From the NCBI RefSeq assembly GCF_024256385.1, contig NZ_JAMLFW010000002.1:2125188-2189187 (forward strand): DNA of 64,000 nt, in the 5' to 3' direction. This document shows positions 16,171 through 24,519 of this stretch, one piece after another; the stretch's first letter is position 1, and each line of letters opens with the position of its first letter. The notes beneath the pieces were generated by a model. The model was not told the origin of the DNA, searched no databases, and saw nothing but the letters and a program-made list of their open reading frames with translations. Source of the DNA: Anatilimnocola floriformis (GTDB taxonomy: Bacteria; Planctomycetota; Planctomycetia; Pirellulales; Pirellulaceae). The translations under genes and the position numbers were made by a program.

Positions 16171-17451
16171 CTAAGCAAACCGCAGCAGCGCGTACGTCTT
16201 CTTCCCACTCCGCAGCACCATCACCGTTTCGCTGGCGAGATCGGTGAGCGAGAGCTTTGTATCGACGCCGCTTTGCCGGCGGTTGTTGACGTAGGCACCA
16301 CCTTGATCGATCACGCGGCGGGCGTCTCCCTTCGATTTGCAGAGTCCCGATTCAACGAGAGCATCGACGAGCGGCAAACCTGCCGTCGCGAGCGAGTCGC
16401 GCGTTAGCTGTTTGCTTTGCACATCGGCAAAGATCTCGCCCAGTTCGGCGTCGGAAAGGTTTTCGATTTCCGCGCCGAAGAAAATCGCCGTCGCGCGGCG
16501 AGCTGCATCGAGACCAGCCTCGCCGTGGACGAGCTTCGTCAGTTCTTCGGCCAATCGCTTTTGGCTTTCACGTTTCTGCGGCTCGGCAGTCCGCTGCGTG
16601 TCGAGCGCGGCGATTTCTTCATGCGATAGCTCGGTGAGAAACCGCAGCGCCATCCCCGCATCGGCATCAGCCGTGTTGATCCAGTATTGGTAGAACGCGT
16701 ACGGGCTCGTCTTCGCCGCCGAGAGATACACGGCCCCCTTTTCGGTTTTGCCCATCTTCGTGCCGTCGCTTTTCAGCAGCAGCGGGCAGGTCATGCCGTA
16801 AAGTTGCGTGCCGTCCATGCGGCGGGCCAGGTCGATGCCTGCCGTGATGTTGCCCCATTGGTCGCTGCCGCCGATTTGCAGTTCGCAACCGAGCTTCCGC
16901 TTCAGCAGCACAAAGTCGTAGGCTTGCAGCAGCATGTAGCTGAATTCGGTGTAGCTAATGCCGCTGTCGCGTTCGAGGCGGCCCTTTACCGAATCCTTAC
17001 TGAGCATCACGTTCACGGGAAAATGCTTTCCCACGTCGCGGAGAAATTCCAGGTACGTGATCGGCCCCATCCAATCAAAATTGTTCACGAGCGTCGCGCC
17101 GCCCGACTTCGCATCGCCGAAGTCGATGAAGCGTTCGAGCTGCGAACGAATGCCGGCCACGTTGTGACGCAGCGACTCTTCGTCGAGCAACTTCCGTTCG
17201 TCGGTCTTACCGGTGGGATCGCCCACCATGCCTGTCGCGCCGCCGACCAGAGCGATCGGCCGATGTCCCGCCTTTTGAAACCGCCGCAGTAGCATCACGG
17301 GGAGCAAGCTGCCGACGTGCAAGCTGTCGGATGTGGGATCGAAGCCGCAATACACCGTCCGCTGTCCCGTGGCGAGCCATTCGGGAAGAAACTCGGGCGC
17401 CGTCGTTTGATTGACGAGGCCCCGCCAGGTGAGGTCGGCGAACAGGGACAT
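16171..17451 (-). CDS. tyrS: Tyrosine--tRNA ligase
   Basis: 426 residues, the usual bacterial length. Charges tRNA-Tyr; class I synthetase. The HIGH signature appears as HVGS (His45 onwards, in CGFDPTSDSLHVGSLL) and the KMSKS loop as KMGKT around residue 230. The tyrosine pocket is represented by GGSDQWGNITAGIDL. The C-terminal 65 residues are an S4 RNA-binding domain (VDALVESGLCKSKGDARRVI, GGAYVNNR). The start ATG places the first motif normally. Single-gene unit facing convergent repeats. Confidence 0.97.
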   Translation of the reverse strand: MSLFADLTWRGLVNQTTAPEFLPEWLATGQRTVYCGFDPTSDSLHVGSLLPVMLLRRFQKAGHRPIALVGGATGMVGDPTGKTDERKLLDEESLRHNVAGIRSQLERFIDFGDAKSGGATLVNNFDWMGPITYLEFLRDVGKHFPVNVMLSKDSVKGRLERDSGISYTEFSYMLLQAYDFVLLKRKLGCELQIGGSDQWGNITAGIDLARRMDGTQLYGMTCPLLLKSDGTKMGKTEKGAVYLSAAKTSPYAFYQYWINTADADAGMALRFLTELSHEEIAALDTQRTAEPQKRESQKRLAEELTKLVHGEAGLDAARRATAIFFGAEIENLSDAELGEIFADVQSKQLTRDSLATAGLPLVDALVESGLCKSKGDARRVIDQGGAYVNNRRQSGVDTKLSLTDLASETVMVLRSGKKTYALLRFA

Positions 17452-17633
17452 AGTGCTTCGCGGGAAAGAGGATGGAATGCGGATATCTTCGGAGACACCA
17501 TTGTGCCGCGAGGGTTCGCTCTGCGGCAGTAGGGTCCCTCGACGGATTGCATCGGCTGGGCTTTTGCTGTTTCATACCATTCTTCCCGAATTGAACGGCT
17601 TAGGCGAATTGCGCACATTGCGGAGACCTCTCG

Positions 17634-18485
17634 ATGCGTTACGGAATGAATCTGCTCCTCTGGTCCGGCGAACTCAACGACAGCATGTTGCCGGTTCTGC
17701 ACATGCTGAAGAACCTGGGTTACGACGGCGTGGAACTGCCGATCTTCAACCTCGATCTCGACTACGCGAAGTGGGGCAAAAAGCTCGACGAACTTGGCCT
17801 GGCGCGCACTGCCGTCACCATTCGCCTCGCCGACGACAACCCGATCAGCAGCGACGCCAGCGTGCGAGCCAAGGGCGTCGAACTGAATAAGAAGACTCTC
17901 GACTGCTGTGCCGCCGTCGGCGCCACGACCATCGTCGGTCCTTATCACTCGGCCCTCGGTCACTTCAGCGGCAACGTCCGCACTGCCGACGAATGGAAGT
18001 GGGGCGTCGACTCGATGCGACAAACGGCCGAACACGCTGGCAAAGTGAACGTCACTCTCGGTGTCGAACCGCTCAATCGTTTCGAAACGTATCTGCTCAA
18101 CACGCATGCCGATGCGGCGAAGTTCTGCCGCGAAGTTGGCCATCCGCGCTGCCGCATGATGTACGACACCTTCCATTCGAACATCGAAGAAAAGTCGATC
18201 ACCGAAGCCATTCACAGCTGTGCCGACATGCTCACGCATGTGCACATCAGCGAAAACGACCGCAGCACTCCCGGCCGCGGCAACGTCCGCTGGTGCGAAA
18301 ACTTCGACGCCCTCCGCGAGATCAACTACAACGGCTGGCTGGTCGTCGAAGCCTTCGGCCTCGCCCTGCCCGAAATCGCCGCCGCGACGAAGATCTGGCG
18401 GCGGATGTTTGATAGTGAAGAACAACTGGCGCGAGACTCGTTGGCGTTTATGAAGTCGCAAGTAGCGAAGCGCTGGTGCTCGTAG
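17634..18485 (+). CDS. Sugar phosphate isomerase/epimerase (TIM barrel, D-tagatose/psicose 3-epimerase type)
   Basis: 283 residues, matching the AP-endonuclease-2 TIM-barrel family. Motifs typical of ketose 3-epimerases are present: MNLLLWSGEL and LGYDGVELPIF at the N-terminus, the metal-ligand Glu in TLGVEPLNRFETYLLNT, the Asp/His pair in MMYDTFHSNIEE, and HVHISENDRSTPGRGNVRW, with Glu in GWLVVEAFG. Members interconvert ketoses at C3 with a divalent metal. The precise substrate cannot be read. No transporter or kinase is adjacent; a dehydrogenase follows 180 bases downstream after a repeat pair. Confidence 0.88.
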   Translation: MRYGMNLLLWSGELNDSMLPVLHMLKNLGYDGVELPIFNLDLDYAKWGKKLDELGLARTAVTIRLADDNPISSDASVRAKGVELNKKTLDCCAAVGATTIVGPYHSALGHFSGNVRTADEWKWGVDSMRQTAEHAGKVNVTLGVEPLNRFETYLLNTHADAAKFCREVGHPRCRMMYDTFHSNIEEKSITEAIHSCADMLTHVHISENDRSTPGRGNVRWCENFDALREINYNGWLVVEAFGLALPEIAAATKIWRRMFDSEEQLARDSLAFMKSQVAKRWCS

Positions 18486-18497
18486 TCTTCTTTCTTA

Positions 18498-18617
18498 CTC
18501 CCTCTCCTCTGTACTCAGGGGAGAGGGCTGGGGTGAGGGGCTGGAATTGCAAATAGAGATTGCTCCCGCTTCACCCCCTCACCCTATCCCTCTCCCCGGA
18601 GTACCGAGGAGAGGGGA
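18498..18617. repeat. Inverted pair of family D repeats
   Basis: Copy 1 at 18498-18540 (plus GGGGAGAGGGCTGGGGTGAG end) and copy 2 at 18574-18617 (CCCTCACCCTATCCCTCTCC start) are in opposite orientation with 33 bases between them. Each carries its own stem. This pair shows that the widespread CCCTCACCCC repeat can occur as a REPIN-like doublet; the other copies in the window are single. Confidence 0.88.
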
Positions 18618-18664
18618 CTCACATGGCCTGCGGCCACACCAATCACTAACGCGAGAGCGAAACC

Positions 18665-19627
18665 ATGCCCCGCTTTAAAGTTCTCATCACCGACTACGCC
18701 TGGCCCGATGTCACTATCGAGCGGAACACCCTCGCCGAGATCGATGCCGAACTCGTGGTCGCGCCCAAGGGTGACGCCGAAACACTCGCGGGACTTGCCG
18801 CCGATTGCGATGCGATCATGACGAACTGGGCCAAGGTGCCGCAGGCCGTGATCGAGGCCTGTAAGAACTGCAAGATTGTTTCCCGGCTCGGCATTGGCCT
18901 CGACAACATCGACGTCGCCTACTGCAAGAGCCAGAACATTCCGGTGACGAATGTCCCTGACTACTGCCTGATCGAAGTCGCCGAGCATGCGCTCGCGCAG
19001 CTGTTGTCGCTGTCGCGCAAGGTTGCCTTCTATCATCACGAAACCAAAAACGGCCGGTATGTTTTGCAATCCGGCCCGAAGCTTCGTCGCATCGAAGGGC
19101 AAACGTTGGGCATCGTTGGCCTGGGCAACATCGGCCGCAAATTGGCCGAAAAGGCGCTCGGCTTGAAGATGAAAATCATCGCCTACAGCCGGAGTCGCAA
19201 AGATCCAATGCCGGGTGTCGAGTTCGTCGAAATCGACGAGCTGCTGCAGCGCAGTGATTACGTTTCGCTTCATACGCCGCTCACCAAGGACAACAAGTAC
19301 TGGCTCAACGCCGACAAGTTCAAGCTATTTAAGCCGAGCGCTTATCTCATCAACACTGCTCGTGGCGCGCTCATCGATGGCCAAGCCCTGCAAAATGCCC
19401 TCAATGCCGGTCAACTCGCCGGCGCGGCGCTCGATGTGCAAGAAGTCGAGCCGCCGGATCTCTCGCAGGCTCCTTACAACGATCCGCGCGTGGTTGTCAC
19501 TCCGCACGCGGCGTTTGTTTCGGAAGAATCGTTACAAAACCTCCGCTCGCGCGTGGCCAAGCAAGTCGCCACGCGTCTCACCGGCGGCGTGCCCGAAAAT
19601 ATCGTCAACGGCGTTACGGTCGGTTGA
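18665..19627 (+). CDS. D-isomer-specific 2-hydroxyacid dehydrogenase (NAD-dependent)
   Basis: 320 residues, with the family organisation: substrate-binding segments at both ends and a Rossmann domain in the middle (LGIVGLGNIGRKLAEKALGL). Catalytic residues are visible as Arg in LINTARGALID, Glu in VQEVEPPD and His in VVVTPHAAFVSEES. Family members reduce 2-keto acids or act as phosphoglycerate, glycerate or formate dehydrogenases; this sequence is closest in style to phosphoglycerate dehydrogenase without the C-terminal regulatory ACT domain (CtBP-like length). The substrate is uncertain. Transcribed like the epimerase upstream, but the repeat pair lies between them. Confidence 0.88.
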   Translation: MPRFKVLITDYAWPDVTIERNTLAEIDAELVVAPKGDAETLAGLAADCDAIMTNWAKVPQAVIEACKNCKIVSRLGIGLDNIDVAYCKSQNIPVTNVPDYCLIEVAEHALAQLLSLSRKVAFYHHETKNGRYVLQSGPKLRRIEGQTLGIVGLGNIGRKLAEKALGLKMKIIAYSRSRKDPMPGVEFVEIDELLQRSDYVSLHTPLTKDNKYWLNADKFKLFKPSAYLINTARGALIDGQALQNALNAGQLAGAALDVQEVEPPDLSQAPYNDPRVVVTPHAAFVSEESLQNLRSRVAKQVATRLTGGVPENIVNGVTVG

Positions 19628-19839
19628 TTGAGTCTCCCCCGCTGGCGTGATGTCGGAACACTTCGCTGCCGCAGTTTTGACGGCAGGGGCATTTCGACGT
19701 AGATACTCAATAGAAGATTGCGCCTTGATCACGACTCCGCGGTTGCAGTGGGGCTTAGTCTGCGCACCATCTTTGCGCCGCACGCGGGTAGCGGCGCTCC
19801 AGGCAGCCCCACACGTCAGCCACGAGCGCGCAGTACCAC

Positions 19840-22134
19840 ATGGACGACCAAGCTTTGGAAGTCGCCGCCGCCGATCAATGGCACGCGAGCATCGCGCTGC
19901 GATTGGAAGAGCGCCGCGCCCAGGCTCAGCAAGCTCTCGATGAGCAGCGCGGCCGCATCAAGCAACTAGAATCGCAACTCGATCAAAGCCTCGAGATCCT
20001 CGCCGGCCAACTTCGCGAGCATTCGCAGCAGCACGATCAACTGACTCGCGATCAAGAACAGCAAGACACCGCCCAAGCCGAACTCGCCGCCGCTCGTCAG
20101 CAACTGCACGCCGATCAGCAACAGCTCAGCCGTCAGCGGCAAGAGTTCGAACAAGTCCAGATCCAAGCCGTCGCCGATCAGCAGCGCTTCACCGCCGATC
20201 TGCAGACCCGCACGCTCGATCATCACAATCGGCAAACCAAGCTCGCCGAGCAAGCGCGGCAGCTTTCGGACCAGCAGCAGTCCCTGGTTCAGCGCGAACA
20301 GGCCCTCAGCCACAAGCAGGCCGAGCTTGAACTTCAGCTCGATCAACTCGAACAACAACGGCTCGCGCTCGCCCAATCCGAACAGCAACTCGCCCAGCGC
20401 GTCGCGGCCTGCGAAGAACAGCAGTCTCGCCAGTTGAGCGATCAGCTAGAGCTGCAGCGCTCGCGCGAAGAACTCGCCCGCGAACAGCAGGCCCTCGCCG
20501 AAAAATCGCGCGACTCGCAAAAGCAACGGCGACACATCGCCCAGCAACTGCGAGCGCGAAAGAAAGAGCTGTCTGCCGAAGTCGAGCTGCACCGCAGCGA
20601 GATCCTCTCCAGCGCTCAAGGCCAGGAACTGCAACTGCAGATCCGGCTCACTGAACTGCAGGCTCGTTTCGAACGACTGCAGGAAGACCTGGTCGTTCGC
20701 GACACGCAACAAGAAGAGTTGCAACAAAAACTCGGTCAGCAACAGCCAGCCCTCGAACAAGCCCAGGCCGAAGCCCGCCGTCTGGCCGATTCGCTCCGCC
20801 AGGCCGAGATGCAACAGCAGGTGGCGCAAGGCGAATCGCAGCGTTATCGCGACATGCTCGCGCAAGAGCGCGAGACCGCCGATCGGCAGCGCGAGTCGCT
20901 CCGTCAGCAAGCTGCCCTCGCCAGCGAGAAGTCGCGCAACGAGTCGCAAGCCGAACTCGATCAACTCCGCACGCAACTGAGCCAGGCTGCTGCCCGACAG
21001 GCAACGCTCGAGCAAGAGATGTCGAGCGCGCAAGTCGCCGCCGAACAACGGCTCGATGATTTGCGGCAGGAACTCGCCCAGTCTGGCGCCGGTCAATCGG
21101 AAAATGCTCAGCGGCAATTCAAACAATGGGAAGACGAGCGTTCGCGCTTGCAACTTCGCCTCGACGAACAGATGCAAGAGCGCGCCGGCCTCGAAGCCGA
21201 ACTCACTCAACTGCGCGACGAACGGAATCAGCATTCCAGCGATTCATCCTCGGCACAGAGCCAGTGGGATGCGGAACGCAATCGTTTGGAAGAGGAGCTG
21301 GCCGAAGCCCGCGAACGCGCCGCTTCAGCGAGCCAGCAGATCGTGGCTCCGAGCGAGCAAGTCGATGTCGAACCCCTCCACGAAGAAATCGAGCTGCTGA
21401 AAAAGGAAAAGCGGCAGCTCGAGCATGCCCTGACCATCGCCCAGCGCGAAGCCGATTCGGCTGGCAATCCGCAAGAGATCGACGATCTTCGCCGCCGCTT
21501 CGAGATGGCCGTGCAGGACGTTCGCGAGCTCAAAACCAAGAACGCTTCGCTCAACGAGCAACTCGCCAAAGCCAAGGCAGCCGGCGGCAAACCGGGAGCT
21601 GCTCCCGCGGCTGGCGGTGCGACCGACTGGGAAACCCGCAAGCAGCAAATGCTCGCCAAGCTGCAAGCCGAGTCGGACGACGAAGCCGACGAAAAGGCGC
21701 AGGCCGATCGGCTGACGATCGAGGGAACGATCCGCATGACGGATCAGATCGTTGCCGACAAGGAACGCGAGCTGATCGAGCTCCGCAAACTGCTCGAAGA
21801 TCAATCGAGCAACATCGGCGGCTTGGCCGTTGGCGCCGCAGCCATCGCGAGCATGCTCGATGGCGACGAACTCATCAAGCAAGAGCGCGAGAATCTCAAG
21901 CAGTTGCAAGCCCAACTGCAAGAGCAACTCAAGCAAGCCGAAATCTCGCACTCCCTCGAGCGCGCCCGCCTCGGCCGCGAACGAACCGAGCTCGACGAAA
22001 AACTCCGCAACCTCGAGCAAGAAAAAACGAAGCTGCCGCCGAGCACCAAAGACGCCGGCCCTGCCGACAAAAAGAAATCCAGCAGCGGCGGCCGCTGGCT
22101 CTCGCGCCTCGGCTTACGCGATGGTGATGCGTAA
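19840..22134 (+). CDS. Long coiled-coil protein (764 residues)
   Basis: Soluble, with no signal peptide or membrane segment. From about residue 15 to 560 it is almost continuous heptad sequence rich in Gln, Glu, Leu and Arg (LEERRAQAQQALDEQRGRIK, QLESQLDQSLEILAGQL and many like it). A Gly/Ala break near residues 575-600 (KAAGGKPGAAPAAGGATDW) separates it from a helical tail; the tail has ADRLTIEGTIRMTDQIVADK, a further coiled coil (KQERENLKQLQAQLQEQL) and a basic Ser/Gly end (DKKKSSSGGRWLSRLG). No ATPase head is present, so it is not an SMC. Probably a filament-forming or scaffold protein; role unknown. It is stand-alone on its strand. Confidence 0.8.
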   Translation: MDDQALEVAAADQWHASIALRLEERRAQAQQALDEQRGRIKQLESQLDQSLEILAGQLREHSQQHDQLTRDQEQQDTAQAELAAARQQLHADQQQLSRQRQEFEQVQIQAVADQQRFTADLQTRTLDHHNRQTKLAEQARQLSDQQQSLVQREQALSHKQAELELQLDQLEQQRLALAQSEQQLAQRVAACEEQQSRQLSDQLELQRSREELAREQQALAEKSRDSQKQRRHIAQQLRARKKELSAEVELHRSEILSSAQGQELQLQIRLTELQARFERLQEDLVVRDTQQEELQQKLGQQQPALEQAQAEARRLADSLRQAEMQQQVAQGESQRYRDMLAQERETADRQRESLRQQAALASEKSRNESQAELDQLRTQLSQAAARQATLEQEMSSAQVAAEQRLDDLRQELAQSGAGQSENAQRQFKQWEDERSRLQLRLDEQMQERAGLEAELTQLRDERNQHSSDSSSAQSQWDAERNRLEEELAEARERAASASQQIVAPSEQVDVEPLHEEIELLKKEKRQLEHALTIAQREADSAGNPQEIDDLRRRFEMAVQDVRELKTKNASLNEQLAKAKAAGGKPGAAPAAGGATDWETRKQQMLAKLQAESDDEADEKAQADRLTIEGTIRMTDQIVADKERELIELRKLLEDQSSNIGGLAVGAAAIASMLDGDELIKQERENLKQLQAQLQEQLKQAEISHSLERARLGRERTELDEKLRNLEQEKTKLPPSTKDAGPADKKKSSSGGRWLSRLGLRDGDA

Positions 22135-22143
22135 CTGGCGGAG

Positions 22144-22635
22144 TTAAATCACTAAGCGTTGCATTGCGTGCGTGCTTTGCGGCGCGCTGCCGGCCCAGGC
22201 TTGCAGGTAGTAGTCGACGACTTCCAGCACTTCTTCTTTTTGCTTGCCCCAGTGCAGATAAAGGCCACGGAGTGGCGCGACGCGGGTCAGCTTTTCATCG
22301 GGGAAGAGAAGCACGCCGTGGCGGCGGATTTCATAAGAGCGGATCGCCGTCCAGTTGATGCGGCGCTCGAAGCCGAGGCAGCGCTCTTTGATGCCGGTCG
22401 CGCTGAGTGTCACTTGTACGGGGAGCCAGTTGCGCCAGATCACGGCGTAGCCGATGATGGCGACAATCACGCCGCTCCACCATTGTTCGAAACGCCACGA
22501 GATCAGCAGGCCTGCGAGCAGCGGCACGACCATCGCGACCCACGCGCCGAGCCGGCGATCGCGCAGCGGAAAGTGCCAGAGATGTACTTCCTCGGGCGCG
22601 ACGCGAATGTGCAAGCTGACGCTTTTTTCCAGCAT
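22144..22635 (-). CDS. Small membrane protein, possibly PH-like
   Basis: 163 residues with two adjacent transmembrane helices (residues about 28-70: LGAWVAMVVPLLAGLLISW and WWSGVIVAIIGYAVIW). The C-terminal half is a soluble beta-rich stretch (VQVTLSATGIKERCLGFERRINWTAIRSYE) reminiscent of bacterial PH-domain proteins, in which a short membrane segment precedes a PH fold. The likeness is by pattern only. It lies 10 bases downstream of the HEAT lipoprotein on the same strand, suggesting an operon. Confidence 0.65.
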   Translation of the reverse strand: MLEKSVSLHIRVAPEEVHLWHFPLRDRRLGAWVAMVVPLLAGLLISWRFEQWWSGVIVAIIGYAVIWRNWLPVQVTLSATGIKERCLGFERRINWTAIRSYEIRRHGVLLFPDEKLTRVAPLRGLYLHWGKQKEEVLEVVDYYLQAWAGSAPQSTHAMQRLVI

Positions 22636-22645
22636 GGACGGCTCG

Positions 22646-23341
22646 CTAGTTGTTGGGCGGCAACGGCAGTGGTGCTGGGCTGTTCGGCGCTAGGCTATCC
22701 GTCGCCGGATTGGGAAACGTCGCCGGCGGCAACGGCTCGGGAACGTTGATCGTCGGCGTTGGCGTCTGGAAAGTAGGATTCAGCGCGGGCGGTACGAGCG
22801 ACGGCGGGGCCGGCTGTTGTTCGATCAGCGATTGCATGAGCGCGGGAACCGCGGCGGCCGCATCGGGACCGATGCGACCCAGCGTGCGAACGGCGACCTT
22901 GCGAACTTCCGGATCGGCATCGTTGAGGAGCACGATCAAGTCGTTCACGGCGGGCTTGGCATCGGAACCCATCCGCGCGAGGACTTCGGCGGCTTGCTTC
23001 TTCATTTCCGAATCAGGACTGCGGAGCGCTTGCTGCAAATAAGGAATCGCCGGCGCACCAATCCGGCCGAGAGCATCGGCGGCGGCTTCCTTTTCGCTCC
23101 ACTCTTCGTAGGGCTTGATGATGGCCACCGCGGGACGCTCGACGCGAACCACCGGAGCGACCGCGCTGACGTGAGCCACCTGGCCATTATTCAGCCCGTC
23201 GTAATTGGCCCGCTGCACCACAAACGGCGAATCGCCAATCGGTGAACGAACCGGTTTGGGAGTCGGGTAAGGATCGTAGCCGCAGCCGGCAAGCGCCAGC
23301 GCCGAGCCAACCAGCAAAGTTAAATTCCAGCGACGATTCAT
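22646..23341 (-). CDS. HEAT-repeat lipoprotein
   Basis: 231 residues from the ATG at 23341, chosen because it opens a lipoprotein signal (MNRRWNLTLLVGSALALAGC) with GGAG upstream. Residues about 80-160 carry two to three HEAT/PBS-type repeats (EKEAAADALGRIGAPAIPYL, QAAEVLARMGSDAKPAVNDL, RKVAVRTLGRIGPDAAAAVP). The tail is Pro/Thr/Ala-rich (NPTFQTPTPTINVPEPLPP). HEAT repeats bind other proteins; partner unknown. Cotranscribed with the membrane protein downstream. Confidence 0.8.
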   Translation of the reverse strand: MNRRWNLTLLVGSALALAGCGYDPYPTPKPVRSPIGDSPFVVQRANYDGLNNGQVAHVSAVAPVVRVERPAVAIIKPYEEWSEKEAAADALGRIGAPAIPYLQQALRSPDSEMKKQAAEVLARMGSDAKPAVNDLIVLLNDADPEVRKVAVRTLGRIGPDAAAAVPALMQSLIEQQPAPPSLVPPALNPTFQTPTPTINVPEPLPPATFPNPATDSLAPNSPAPLPLPPNN

Positions 23342-23494
23342 ATCCGTTCTCCACAACGTTTTTTCGTAACCTTCAGCATTGCCGCTCTCCCGGGCAAAGT
23401 CCACTGCATTTCGGATGCCGCTAGCAGCCGACTAAGATTTCCTGCAGCTGGCCAATCCGCACAATCAGCACAACCGGCAAAGTGGAAAACCGCC

Positions 23495-23755
23495 ATGGGC
23501 GACATCAAGAGTCCCACGCTCCTCTATTTCAAAGGAGCTCTGTTCGTGTTGCTCGGCCTCGTGGCGGTGACGGCCATCTTGCTGAAGTATCCCGACCTCA
23601 CCTTGGCCGCTCTGCTCGCGATCGCCATTTGGTCGTTCTGCCGAGCGTATTACTTCGCCTTCTATGTCATCCAGCACTACGTCGATCCGGAGTTTCGCTT
23701 CGCGGGGTTGCTGGCGTTTGCGCAGTACTTGGTGCGGCGAAAGGGCGATCGCTGA
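23495..23755 (+). CDS. Small membrane protein with two TM helices
   Basis: 86 residues with two hydrophobic helices (about residues 12-28, KGALFVLLGLVAVTAILL, and 32-50, LTLAALLAIAIWSFCRAYYF) and a charged end (YLVRRKGDR). Divergent from the HEAT lipoprotein. Similar short proteins are widespread in planctomycetes, but none is named here. Composition and hydrophobicity favour a real gene. Confidence 0.7.
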   Translation: MGDIKSPTLLYFKGALFVLLGLVAVTAILLKYPDLTLAALLAIAIWSFCRAYYFAFYVIQHYVDPEFRFAGLLAFAQYLVRRKGDR

Positions 23756-23796
23756 GCTGAATTTGCGGCCGACTGTCGCGTGGTAGAATTTCTCGC

Positions 23797-24018
23797 ATGA
23801 AGACAACTCCGGAAATCTTTAATGGCGAGATTGTCGGGGCAGCGCCCAATGGTGGGCGGATAGTTCGTTTGGCCAATGGACAACTCGTTACGGCAGTTCT
23901 CATGCGCACCCGTCGATTTGGTTGCCTGTTCGGGGATCAAGTCGGTTGGAAGGTTAAAGTTGCCCTGCGGGATCAAACTAAAGCAACAATCGTCGAGCTG
24001 ATGCCACCAATCGGCTGA
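23797..24018 (+). CDS. IF-1-like S1/OB-fold protein
   Basis: 73 residues, the length of translation initiation factor IF-1 (E. coli 72). The pattern G.IV......RIV.LANGQLVTA.L....R......GDQV..KV...D..KA.IVE follows the IF-1 OB fold, with the canonical M-R-K-N/GD.V segment replaced by LMRTRRFGCLFGDQVGWKV. It is divergent, including a Cys and Trp near the loop. It may be a second, specialised IF-1 or an RNA chaperone rather than the housekeeping factor; whether another infA exists cannot be judged. It lies 501 bases upstream of recA. Confidence 0.7.
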   Translation: MKTTPEIFNGEIVGAAPNGGRIVRLANGQLVTAVLMRTRRFGCLFGDQVGWKVKVALRDQTKATIVELMPPIG

Positions 24019-24219
24019 CATTCTCCAGAAGCGAAAACGTGGAAAAAGATCGAGGCAGATGCTCCGGTCGCGAAAGTTGTGGATTGTTGCGGCCGCCGTG
24101 CAAAGTTGTTGAGGCGGGGATGGCCAACGCTTCTGGACTTGCGAATCGCAAAACCGCAGCAAGTCATTTCACATAAATTACTTGCATCACACCCAAGCTA
24201 CGCAAGTGCCGAGTCACGC

Positions 24220-24237
24220 GTACAGTCGGTGTTGTAC
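24220..24237. promoter_or_regulatory. GTACA-N8-TGTAC dyad, candidate operator
   Basis: Perfect 5-bp inverted repeat spaced by 8 bases, about 300 bases upstream of recA. A related palindrome TGTACA occurs at 24425-24430 inside the recA promoter. If SOS-controlled, these could be repressor half-sites; the sequence is unlike the known CTGT-N8-ACAG or GAAC-N4-GTTC boxes. Confidence 0.3.
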
Positions 24238-24404
24238 GAATACGTCAAATCAGGGGTCGTTTTCCGTCGCAAAGCTATTCCAGGCCAAGAGTTGCGACGA
24301 TTTCAGTTTTCGCGCACAAGTGTTGTGAACTTGCCCCCCAAAAAAAATCGCAGGGCCCGGACCTAAGTTGTCCACCGCCTCGCGATTATTTGAGTATCAA
24401 GCAG

Positions 24405-24432
24405 TTGACGTCGATATGGAATTGTGTACAGT
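24405..24432 (+). promoter_or_regulatory. Candidate recA promoter
   Basis: TTGACG (24405-24410), 16 bases, then TACAGT (24427-24432); the -35 matches 5 of 6 and the -10 matches 4 of 6 of the sigma-70 consensus. The TGTACA palindrome overlaps the -10, where a repressor could block it. The leader to the ATG is about 80 bases. Confidence 0.45.
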
Positions 24433-24519
24433 ATCCGCATGTCCACTATCGAGTCGCTTCCACGACGGAAGCCGGGCTGTTGCAAGTCGCCCGCCGCTTC
24501 CCCATAAAGGAGAATTCCG

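Larger units (their letters stand above)
24019..24519. other. Non-coding region upstream of recA
   Basis: 501 bases with no credible gene; an open frame around 24079-24366 has no ribosome site and an implausible composition. The middle is A/T-richer than its surroundings. It contains a GTACA-N8-TGTAC dyad at 24220-24237, a promoter-like pair at 24405-24432 and the recA ribosome site AAAGGAG just before 24520. Confidence 0.6.

Noticed and set aside
24079..24366. 95-residue plus-strand frame upstream of recA
   Set aside because: No ribosome site and implausible composition; region looks regulatory.
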